Made by a program: the position numbers and the translations under genes. DNA of 64,000 bases, taken from assembly GCF_000313135.1 (NCBI RefSeq), contig NW_004457268.1, forward strand, positions 255,885 through 319,884, in the 5' to 3' direction. This DNA is from Acanthamoeba castellanii str. Neff. Taxonomy: Eukaryota > Discosea > Longamoebia > Acanthamoebidae. The notes under the pieces were generated by a model. The model saw nothing but the letters and a program-made list of their open reading frames with translations. It had not been told where the DNA came from and ran no database searches. Of the stretch, positions 11,501-20,469 are shown piece by piece; position 1 is the first letter of the stretch, and the number at the start of each line of letters is the position of its first letter.

Positions 11501-13694
11501 GTTCAATCATCCATTTCCAAACAATTAGGAAACCAGAGGAATGCCAGATGAAGGGGAGAAATGTACAGAAAGTTGCAGCAGGGGTCGGCAGAGCTGTTGG
11601 AAGCAGGGTCGGTCGATCCGCAACGGGTGGTGAACTCGGTAACCGAGACGTGGCCCGCCTCTTCAATGAACTCGGTATCCACCAATCGTTGACAGCCAAC
11701 CCAGCCGTCGCTGCAACAGGGTAGGTCAGATTAGTTACCACGGAACAATCAAGTTAGGGTTGAACACACACTCACACAAATACCTGACAGCGAAGGCGTT
11801 GACGCGGAGGACCAGGTCGTGGAAGTCTTCGAACGAATCAACATTGTCGTAGCTCGTCGACATGTTCTGCAGCTTCTGCTTTGCTTCCTGGAACTTGGCC
11901 TGCGAGCAATCGGGATAGCTCACTTCCGGCTGCACCAGCACGTCCGTGACCAGCTGCACGTCGAGCGTTTACGTGCATGTCGTGTGTTTCTCGTTATTGA
12001 GTTTACATCGAAACAGGTTGTTGGTAGCTCGCGTACGGTTCCGTTGGCGTCAACGACATCGACAAAACTGATGTTACACTGGGCCAGGGACACGTCGTAA
12101 ACGGTGTTGACCTGTCCGTTGATGCCCACGCCGTACATCACCCGCGACATGGAGAACTTGCTCGGCACCGTTTCGAAGGTCACGCCCGGCACCCTGGTGG
12201 ACCGCACAATGTCAGCACACAACACGCACACCGACACACACGCACACGCACACGCACACGCACGCACACGCACGCACACACGATCGGAGAGAAAAGACAT
12301 ACGGTTCATAGAGGGGAATGCTGAAGGCGGAGGCAGCCGAGTCGGCGGTGGGCATGAGGAGGGTGGTGTAGGTTGCCTCGCAGCTCTCCGGGCTGTCCTT
12401 GGCCGTCGTCTCGCAGGTCTTCAGCCCAGGGCACTCCAATTTCGCAGTTCCTGTCGAGCACCACAACCACCACGATCGACCAACCAATGCAAACGATCAG
12501 TCACTTTTATGATCACACCTTCCCCTTGACTCTGTTTATTACCATAGACGTAGAACTGCTGGAGCGGCAACGGCGCATCAAGATCTATGTCACAACGCCA
12601 AAAAACTATCAGCGCACATTTCGCATTTCTCACGCATTCCTTGGGCATTCCAGACACATTGTGATTGTGTGCGGTGCGTGCGGTGAGTGCGGGATGTACC
12701 ATAGACGTAGAGGGAGAAGGTGACGTTGGTGATGGCCGGGATGTTGAGGAAGAGCGGTCCGTTCATGAACGGGTTGTAGCCCGACTGGCGGCAGCACAGG
12801 AAGAGGAGCTCGGTGAGCCCGCCGCGCTGGTGCGACTGCCAGTAGGACTGGGACGGCGAGGGCAGGAGCGCGGCGTCGTTGGTGGCGTAGATGTCGGCGT
12901 CGCCCGACGACATGACCAGGGCGATGGCCAGGCTCGTGCAGGGCGGCACCAGCACCTCCAGGTTCACCTCCTCGCCCGCCTGGAGCGTCGCCGAGTACGT
13001 CGCCGGCGCATCTGCACGTGGATCCACCATTCCCACGTCAGCATGGATAAAAATAAAAGCCGCTATTGGCGGAAAACGTTTAAGTCCCGTGTTTCCGCTC
13101 CACATATCCGGACATCGACGCAGGGAAGGAGGAGAGCTGTGTGCCTTGGGTGAGGTTGAGGCAGGTGAAGTTGGGCTGCGAACAGGTCGTGGGGGCGGGC
13201 GTGCTGCAGAGGGCCGAGCACTCGGGGTTGTCTGTGGCGGGGCTCACGCTGCACGCGTAGACGCCAAAGTCCTGCAGGAAGACCGGGCCGTCGAACAGCA
13301 CGTCGAGGAACTCGTAGGTCGATGACACGCCCACATCTGACCAACAGCCCAACAATCACCCGTTTCAGAAAAGATGAAGTTGTAAAGCTGATGTTTTTTA
13401 AGCTGACGACCAAGCAAAGAACGAAGGATGAACAAGGAGAAATAGGGAGAGAGAGGTACCAGAGATGGTGCGAGAGGTGAGGAGGTGGCCGGTGATGGCG
13501 GCCGCGTCGCTGGGAGTGGAAGAGGAGAAAAGAAGAAGATGGAAAAGAGCGAAGACGAAAGATAGGGAGATGGTCGAGCGGAGGAGGTGCGTATTGTACA
13601 TGACTTGTAGTGGACAAACTCACGCCAAGGCCCAAGAACAACCAACAGGGCAGGACGAAATACATGATCGTCTCCAGTTGCTGGTTGGACACAT
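5594..13694 (-). CDS. Receptor-like protein A: Cys-rich ectodomain plus seven-helix THH1/TOM1/TOM3-like domain
   Basis: A gene of about 30 exons encoding roughly 1,600 residues. The first exon (about 13694-13617) encodes a short signal-like segment; ATG 13694 gives the phase that joins to DAAAITGHLLTSR at 13527-13459, while ATG 13665 (MYFVLPCWLFLGLG) looks more hydrophobic but joins less well. Exon 13335-13130 (FLDVLFDGPVFLQDFGVYAC) and exon 13010-12710 (MSSGDADIYA, LLFLCCRQSG) form a PPC-like beta module. Cys-rich exons follow from 12455 to 7560 (ADPCCNFLY, ACVSDSDCAGNQTC, NFCGRCSEEYPDSCWE). The C-terminus has seven hydrophobic helices in exons at about 7134-6970, 6838-6720, 6660-6535, 6452-6300, 6220-5995 and 5912-5594 (two). 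ILGDLPVYLFLSIYTLLLFF matches the plant THH1/TOM1/TOM3 core. The cytosolic tail is Ser-rich. The predicted role is cell-surface sensing or adhesion; no ligand can be named. A paralogue lies at 42995-51296. Confidence 0.78.
6877..6949. repeat. (CACTA)n/(CACTG)n pentanucleotide array
   Basis: CACTA units flank a central block of CACTG units, within an intron of receptor gene A between the exons for the first and second membrane helices. The two unit types are segregated, as expected from local slippage after a point change. Confidence 0.85.
7484..7558. repeat. TGTCGTG heptanucleotide repeat in receptor A intron
   Basis: A run of GTGTCGT units with small interruptions fills an intron of receptor gene A. 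The same unit, in either orientation, recurs in introns at 55928-56030, 47757-47830, 37200-37270, 1070-1140 and elsewhere, so it is a genome-wide intron motif, not a gene-specific element. Confidence 0.75.
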
Positions 13695-13923
13695 GCGATC
13701 GTTAATTTACAGATGGCCTACCGGAACCCATGAGATACAAACAAGCCAGACGGGCTTTTCGGTTGAGCACAACAGCTTCCCGGTGGCTGCGGTCGGCGGA
13801 GTTGCTCAAACGCCGGGAAAATAATAATTTATTCAAAAGAAAATAGAGTTTCCTTTAGCTTTCTCTTTGCAGTTGTGCCTTCCGCCGAAAGCGTGGGGTT
13901 CTGTACAAAACACAAGAACAAGG
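13695..13923. promoter_or_regulatory. Divergent promoter region, receptor A / DUF4357-like gene
   Basis: 229 bp between two outward-reading start codons. The stretch is locally AT-richer (about 13820-13860), which fits a promoter. No motif can be named. Confidence 0.4.
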
Positions 13924-14815
13924 ATGGAGGCGGATGCTGAGGTGATGTACGCGGGGGTGGGTTCACAGTCCGACCTGGGCTGTAACAAGGGCCTCCAGGC
14001 CAAGGGCGCGGTGCGCGATAACAAGTTTCAGCTGCTTGCAGGCAGCATCATCGCCCCCGCCGCCCCCGCCCTCAACAAGAAGTACACCGACCTGCGCGCC
14101 GCTCACCTCGAACAGGGCCGCATCGCACCCTCCGGTGGAGGGTACCCCCACCTCAACTAATTTAGTTATTCGAAATTCCAATTTTAATTTAACTAATCTC
14201 CGTGATTTTTATCATCATCTTGTTCAAGCTGACGATGGTGTTGATGGAGTGTGCAGATGCTTTCGGGTGATGCAGGACCTGGCGTTCGACAGCGCGTCGC
14301 AGGCGTTCATCTACGCGTACGGCACCAACCCGCCCGGCGGCAAACTCACCTGGACGCCGCCCTCCCGCCCCGGCCGCGTCGTACGCAAGCACGCCAGCGC
14401 CTCGCCCAAGCAAACGAAAAAGAACGAAAAAGACAACAAAGAGAAGGAGAAGGAGAAAGAGAAAGCGAACGACGTGGACGGCGACTACGAAGACATCGCT
14501 GGTGAGGATGACGAAGTCGAGGTGCCGGGTTGCATGCAGGTCGTTGCTGACGACGACGCAGAAGAAGACGATGAAGACGAGTCGCAGCTTCGCCCGCCTT
14601 CACGCGCTTCGAGTTCCGGCTTGAAGGTGGTCCAAGCCAAGAGGGAGCAAGTGGAAGAGGAGGAGGAGGAGGAGGAACTGTCAGAAGTCGACGCCGAGCT
14701 GGCCTACATCGAAGCCAAGATCCGCCTGCTCCAGATCCGCAAGAAGAAGCTCCTCCAGGAGAAGGCCAACGCCGACACCAAGTCGAAGCCCCTCGCCCGC
14801 AACCTCAACCTCTGA
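13924..14815 (+). CDS. DUF4357-like domain protein with acidic coiled-coil tail
   Basis: Two exons: 13924 to about 14141, then from about 14255 to the TGA at 14813-14815; the join continues SGGG into CFRVMQDLAF in frame. The N-terminal 110 residues match the DUF4357 pattern: KGAVRDNKFQLLAGS, then ALNKKYTDLRAAHLEQG, then LAFDSASQAFIYAYGTNPPG followed by TW. In bacteria this small domain is found alone or fused to nuclease-like proteins; its function is unknown. The C-terminal half is low-complexity Lys/Glu (KEKEKEKEKAND, EEEEEEEEL) ending in a coiled coil (AELAYIEAKIRLLQIRKKKL) and a basic tail. The start is the ATG of MEADAEVMYAG; the upstream frame opens only with TTG. It is convergent with NSUN5, 71 bp away. 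The domain call is by eye and moderate. Confidence 0.6.
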
Positions 14816-14886
14816 CTATGACGACACATCTACAAGAGTGAAGCAAAAGAATGAAGAGGTGCCGTTTTTTTGCACAATTTTTCTAC

Positions 14887-17525
14887 CTACGAGGACGACG
14901 ATGATGCTGGTACTGCTACGCCGACAGTCTTGTTCTTGTTCTTCCTCTTCCTCCTCTTCTTTTTCTTCTTCTTTTCTTCAGAGCCACCACTCGCCGTCGT
15001 CGTCGCCGTCGAAGCTGAAGACGTTGTTAACGATGTCGATGATGATGAGGTAGACGACGCAACCTTGTCGTCGTTGTCGTCGTCCTCGTCCAGTCGCTTT
15101 CGCTTTCCGGTGGTGCCGGCCGATGACGAGGCGATCTCGAAGCAGGCGACGAAGAAGCCGATGGTCTTGTCCTCGACGGGCAGGGTGCGCAGGCAGTTGT
15201 CGGCGCCGGGGAAGAGCGGGCGGCCGCGGCGCGGCCACTGGGGCAGGGCGCGGGCGAGGCGCACGTGTGGGTGGGCGTCGAGAATGGCACGCACCACGCG
15301 CTCGTTTTCCTCCTCGTGCACCGAACACGTCGAGTACACCACCTTCTTCACTCGTGGGACTGAGACCACACACACGACCGCACACGGTGAGGTCTGGCGT
15401 GTGTGGAATGTTGGGAATGGCGACGTACACTTGAGGCAGTGGGTGATGATGGAGGTCTGGAAGGCGGCCAACCCGGCGAGCCGCTTCTTCTTCTCGTCGT
15501 CGTCGCCAAGGTCCACCCACTCGTCCTCATCCGGCGCTGTCCGAGAAAGAAAGAACGAAGGATGAGAAAAAGAACGAAGAACGAAGAAGACCAAAGTGTG
15601 AATGCCTGTCGAGGAGTGGGCGCAACCCACACAAGAGCAGAACCGGTACCGGTGGTGAAGGCGACGTCGTAGCGCGTGACGATGCCCGAACCGGAGCACG
15701 ACGGGTCGGCCATGAAGTACTCCACCTAAACCAGAAAAAGAAAAGAAAAAGAAATATTAGACGATGTAGTGGCGAGAAAGTAACAGCTGGGTGGGTAGCG
15801 CTAGGCACGACGTACGTTGGCGTATTGCGGGTCGTGCGGGTTGACCTTGAGGAAGTCGCTGCATACAGCAGTAATGTCTGAACACGCAACACACACACAC
15901 ACACATACACACACACAAGGCATAGACTCACGTCAGCAGAGTGTCATCGAGGTGCTGATGCAGGGGTGAGAGTGTAGCGTACTGGTGGCTCCGGCGCGGG
16001 CGGTGAGCCGCTTGAGGGTGTTGAGGCGGTAGAGGTCCATGTCGAAGGCGAAGATCTTGCCCGTGTTCTTCATCAGCGCCGCCAGATGGCTGCACGCGAG
16101 CGCGTAGAAGCGAACATTAGCAAATATCTCGAGACACGCAACACACGACACGCAACACACACCTGGTTTTGTTTCCGGGCGCCGCACAGCAGTCGATGAC
16201 GTGGGCGTGTTCCGGCGGCGACAGCGCGTGGGCCGAAAAGCAACTGGCCTGTGCTCGGCACCATTCGACACACATTCCAGGTTAGCTGCTGTGCTCGCAT
16301 GGGGCGACGAGTGACGTGTGTCGTGTTGTGTGTGTGTGTGTGTGTGTGTGATCCGCGCGGACCTTGTCTTGCAGGACAAGCGTGCCGTCCTGCACCAGCG
16401 GGTGCCGGCCGTTCATTTTGACCGTCGGCGGCAGGACCAGGAGATCAGCCAAGTGTTCATCGACCTTGATCTCCTCGGCAGCTTCACTCTCGCTCTTCTT
16501 CTTATTCTTCTCCGCAGCCTTGGCTTCGCTTTCGTTCTTCTCGCTGTTTTGTTCTTCGTTTTCGTTTTCGTTTTCTTCGCGCTTGGCCCGCCTTCGCTTG
16601 GTGGGCTGGTGGGCGGCGCTTCTTTGTTCGTTTGAGTCATCTCCGCCGCCGCTGTTGGTCGATAGAAGCTGGGGCAGCTGGGGCAGGATGTCGGCCACCT
16701 CCGCCTTGAGCGTGTTCACCCGCACGTAGCGCGGCAGCACCAGCGGATTCCGCACCTCCTCCGGCAACAAACCTTCATTGTCTACCGCCTTTGCCCTGCA
16801 TCGCTGCATGGTTAGCCCACACACCGCACACACCGCGCACACCACACACACGCACACGCACCACCGCACACGCACACGCACAGCACACGTGGGTGAGATG
16901 GTACCTGACTTTCATGCGCACGAGGGCCTGGACGAGAGGGTTCTTGTATTTGAGGAGGAGCTTCTTGAAGTGGCCGCTGCCCTTGATGCCGTCGGCCAGG
17001 ATCATGTCGTAGACCATCACGTACACCAGCCACTTTTGCTTCTCCAACTGATGATTGGATTCACCGCACACCGCACACGCACCATCGCACACGCACACGA
17101 CACACGTACCATCGCACGCACGCCACCGAATGAGTGTCACACGATCGCTCTTGTAGCCGTGCGCTGGACTGTACCTGGCGCTGCTCGTCGAAGATCTTGG
17201 CGCTGGCGACGAGCTGCTCGAGGACGGACTTGACTGTACAAGGAGCAGGCAAGTAAGCAGAGAAGTCAAAGCATTGAGATTGATTAGATGAGAGGAGGAA
17301 TTGTGTACACTTGAGGGTCTTGCAGACGAGGGCAAACACGGATTCCTTCTGCTTGACGTCCTTATGAAAGACGAGACTCTTCACGCTCCCTGATGGAAAT
17401 CGTCGGAGGTCAGTCAGGTTAAATCGCAACATTAAATCAATGAAAAGAAACCGATGATCTGAGGCACCTTTTTTCTGATGGAAGCTCTCGAGAACCATCG
17501 CCACATCGCGGTAGATGGTGCTCAT
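14887..17525 (-). CDS. NSUN5: NSUN5/RCM1-type 25S/28S rRNA m5C methyltransferase
   Basis: This enzyme transfers methyl from S-adenosylmethionine to a cytosine of large-subunit rRNA in the nucleolus. The gene begins MSTIYRDVAMVLESFHQKKG at 17525, as NSUN5 proteins do, followed by the helical RNA-binding N-domain (EKQKWLVYVMVYDMILADG, 17040-16950) and LVLPRYVRVNTLK. The SAM-binding motif DCCAAPGNKTSHLAALM lies near 16195-16070, IFAFDMDLYRLNTLKRL near 16045, the catalytic DPSCSGSG near 15700, and the second cysteine motif VVYSTCSVHEEENERVV near 15335. A lysine/glutamate-rich insert (about 16620-16470) interrupts the region before the SAM motif, and the C-terminus is poly-Ser then poly-Lys (EEKKKKKKRRKRKNKNK), a likely nucleolar signal. 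Introns carry CA-rich repeats. It shares a 116-bp head-to-head spacer with the FKBP gene. Confidence 0.9.
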
Positions 17526-17641
17526 CTTCTTGCGATTGTGAGATGTGCCTTCCGATTTTCTTTTGTGATTTTTGACGAATAAGAAAACAATGAAGAAAAA
17601 GCGCAGATCGGTTGTTGATCATCTCGAGTCGCGTAGAGAAG
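17526..17641. promoter_or_regulatory. 116-bp divergent promoter, NSUN5 / FKBP25-like
   Basis: The start codons of two nuclear/nucleolar protein genes face away from each other with only 116 bp between them, so the promoters must overlap. The spacer has AT-rich runs (TTTTCTTTTGTGATTTTTGA) but no convincing TATA element. Confidence 0.55.
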
Positions 17642-18774
17642 ATGGAGCAGCCTGAGATTGCGGCGCCCTGGAAGCAGGAGGAGCTGGCCCAAGTGCCCAA
17701 GAAGGACATCGTCGAATTCCTGCAGAAGCATGGCAACAACGCCTTCCTCCAGCGTCACAGCCTCAAGGGCAAGCTGCAGAATGTGGCCAAGAACGTGAAC
17801 AAGGTACATTGCCCATCCAGCTGTGTGCACCTCCCGAGATCAATCGATTGATCATTACATAAATTAATTAAATGAATTAATCTGCAGGGCAAGCTCGATG
17901 CCGCCTACGCCGATCTGTTCGTGTCCAAGGTAATACAGTTTTGTTACTGTTTAATTTGATGGAATCAATCATCCTGACGGTCTCGTGTGGGGTGCCCGCG
18001 GCAGGACTTCCGCACGGAGGAAGACGACAAGGAACTGGCCGCCATTGAGGAGAGGAAGAAGGCCCAGGAGGCTCGAGCCAGCGCTGCTGCCAGCGGCCCC
18101 GCTGCCGACGCCACCGAGGGTTCGCTCTTTTTGTTGTTCTTCTTTTTGTCGTGCGTGCGGTGGTGCGTGTGTGTGCGTGTGCGTGTGCGGCAGGCCGCTG
18201 ACTCTGTGGTGGTCGACTTCTCTAGAGAAGAGCGGCGTGCCTGAGAAGAAGGGCTACCGCAAGATCGTGCTCAAGAAGGGCGACAAGACCAACTTCCCCA
18301 AGAAGGGCGAGTCTGTCTCTGTGAGGTGCGTGCGCACGTGGTGTGTGCGTGTGTGTGTGTCGTGTGCGTGCGTGTCGTGTGCGTGCGTGTTGCGAGTGCG
18401 GTGGTGGTACTTACGGGCCGCGAGTGTCATTCGAACTGGCAGGTACACGGGCATGCTGGAGAACGGTCAGATCTTCGACACGAACGTCGGCAAGAAGAAG
18501 TCGGCACTCAAGTTCAAGGTGGGCATGGGCAAGGTCATCCGCGGTTGGGACGAGGCCGTCCTCGAGATGAGCAAGGGCGAGAAGGCCAAGATCACCATCG
18601 AACCCGACTGGGCCTACGGCGCCAAGGGTACGACAACACACACACCACACACAACAGAGAAACTGAAAACCCGTGTTGATTCGTCTTGTTGTTGTTGTTG
18701 CAGGCGTGCCTGGCACCATTCCTCCCAACTCGACGCTCATTTTCGAGGTGGAGCTGGAGGCCATCGGTCTGTAA
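17642..18774 (+). CDS. FKBP3: FKBP25-like peptidyl-prolyl cis-trans isomerase
   Basis: The N-terminal 75 residues form the basic tilted helix bundle specific to FKBP25: VPKKDIVEFLQKHGNNAFLQ, KLQNVAKNVNK, AAYADLFVSKDFR. The C-terminal FK506-binding domain has YTGMLENGQIFDTN, FKVGMGKVIRGWDEAVLEM, GEKAKITIEPDWAYGAKG and a final PGTIPPNSTLIFEVELEAIG. The active-site and drug-contact residues (Y, F, D, V, I, W, Y, F) are all visible. It should catalyse proline isomerisation in the nucleus, where FKBP25 meets chromatin and pre-ribosomes; sharing a promoter with NSUN5 fits that. Exons lie near 17642-17802, 17888-17931, 18004-18119, 18225-18325, 18441-18627 and 18703-18774. The fourth exon begins inside a palindromic TTCTCTAGAGAA at the acceptor. 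Confidence 0.92.
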
Positions 18775-18934
18775 ACCCCTTCTCTAGAGAAAGCGGGCGC
18801 ACGGCAGAACGTCTTAGGAGAAGCATGAATCGAGAGCGCTCACGCCGGCGTGAAACGAACTCTGGGCTGTGCGTATGATGTGATTAGTGGGCGTGGGTGA
18901 ATGTGCTATTACTTGTCCTGCCTAGGCCAGACCA

Positions 18935-20150
18935 CTAGGGGATGATCTTGCTGAGAATGTCGGTGTAGGAGATGACGGCGATGGGCCTCTGCTGATCATC
19001 GATCACGTACGCCCTATGCGAACGGCCAGCTGTTGAAGAACGACGACGAAGGAGAGGAAAGAAGTGAGTCATCGGCACTTGAGATGTGATGAAGGTCGCG
19101 GTGGTGAGAGAGCGTAGGTAGTTGGTACCAAGCAGGTTCTCGAGCAGGTCTCTGACGCGAGTCTCCGGTTGCGCGGTGATGGGGAAGATGAGCTTGCGGC
19201 TGCCCAGCTGGCTCAGGAACTCGGGCACCGGCCTCAGGAGCAGGTGCATCTTCTGCACCGTCATGCCCCGCAGGTCCGACGCCGCCAGGTTGTAGAGCAG
19301 CCTGCCCGTCCCCTTCTCGCACACGCCCACCGCCGACACCTTGTTCTGTAGAGTTGTGTTATAAGTAAAATGTAGTGGACGATAGTTGCTAGTCTTTCTA
19401 CGTAGCGAGCAGCGAGTAGCGATGATGGTGTAGTGCTACCTCCTTCATCTCGTTGAAAGCGTCGAGGGCGAGCTTGCCTTCGGCGGGGAAGCAGGAAACG
19501 ACGGGCCGGTCGGCGACCAGGCCCAGCTCGTCGATGGTGGCGAGTAGTACGCGATCGAGGAGCTCCCTCTCGAGCTCGTGCTGATGGCGCGAGAGGAAAC
19601 GTACGACGTCGGTCTGCGACAGCAGACGGTAGCGGCCCTCGACGACGCCACCGGCCTCGAGCTGCTCCTCGTTCTCCTCCTGCTCGTTGGTCATCGTGAC
19701 GAGTACGTGGTGGGGTACCGCGTTGAGGGGCTTGATGGCCTTCTCGATCGGATCGGCGCAGTGGAAGCAGACCATGCACTCGGTGACATCGTTGAAGAGG
19801 AGGTCGCCAATCGATTGCGACGCACGTTCGGTGGCCCTCTTGATGACCGCTTCGCTCGATACGATGTTCTTGGGCTCATCGACTGCGCCTTGGCTGCCAT
19901 CGAGTAGCGCCATGGTGACGTCAAAGATGTGTGCAACGCCGATGAACTTCTTGCGCTTTTCGTCGTAGATGGGCAGCGCTACGAGACCGTTGCTCTGCAG
20001 AAGCTGCATGACGTCGGCAGCGCTGGCCGAAGACTTGGCCCACAGCAGATTCTGCTTCTCTTGGACGAGATGACCCAGGCCCACCTTTTTGGGCGAGATT
20101 CGTTTGGCCAGGCCGTAGTCGGCCGTGAGGGCCGGTTCTTGAAACGCCAT
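18935..20150 (-). CDS. Protein with four CBS motifs (two Bateman modules)
   Basis: About 338 residues in three exons: 20150-19440, 19345 to about 19133, and about 19027-18935 (the last join gives LENLL-AGRSHRAYVIDD in frame). The start is the ATG of MAFQEPALTADYG; the longer frame opens with TTG. Four CBS repeats are visible: SASAADVMQLLQSNGLVALP, then YRLLSQTDVVRFLSRH, then FNEMKENKVSAVGVCEKGTG, then AYVIDDQQRPIAVISYTDIL. Such proteins bind adenosine nucleotides and act as energy sensors, as in the AMPK gamma and Sds23 families. No kinase or transporter domain is attached, so it is probably a regulatory subunit. A Glu-rich loop (EQEENEEQLEAGG) sits in the second motif. It is convergent with the FKBP gene and divergent from PIG-V. 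Confidence 0.85.
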
Positions 20151-20469
20151 TCGATATGATATTGAATGAACCAAGCTGGTCTCGTTTCAAAATTCAAATC
20201 GATCTAGCTTTGCCGAAGTGGCTGCAATTTCAACGACTACCGTTCGGCTGCTGCCAGAATCGAGCGACGAGCCTGTCATCCTGACTCATCCACGTTGGTC
20301 CTCATCCACGTTGTTTTGCGTTTGTTATTCTGCCCTTTGGCGCCTTATTTACGGCCAATCTTCCGAGTTTCGAAACGCTTTTGAAAGCATTGGCAAAACG
20401 GTTTTGCGGATTGGACGAATAAAAAGCGCACAGCGGTGACCTCACAAGAAGCAACAAAAGAACTAAAAG
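20151..20469. promoter_or_regulatory. Divergent intergenic region, CBS protein / PIG-V
   Basis: 319 bp without a gene. It must hold both promoters and 5' UTRs. An AT-rich patch near 20415-20425 (GAATAAAAAGCG) about 45 bp before the PIG-V start is the only TATA-like candidate. Nothing else is recognised. Confidence 0.4.
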
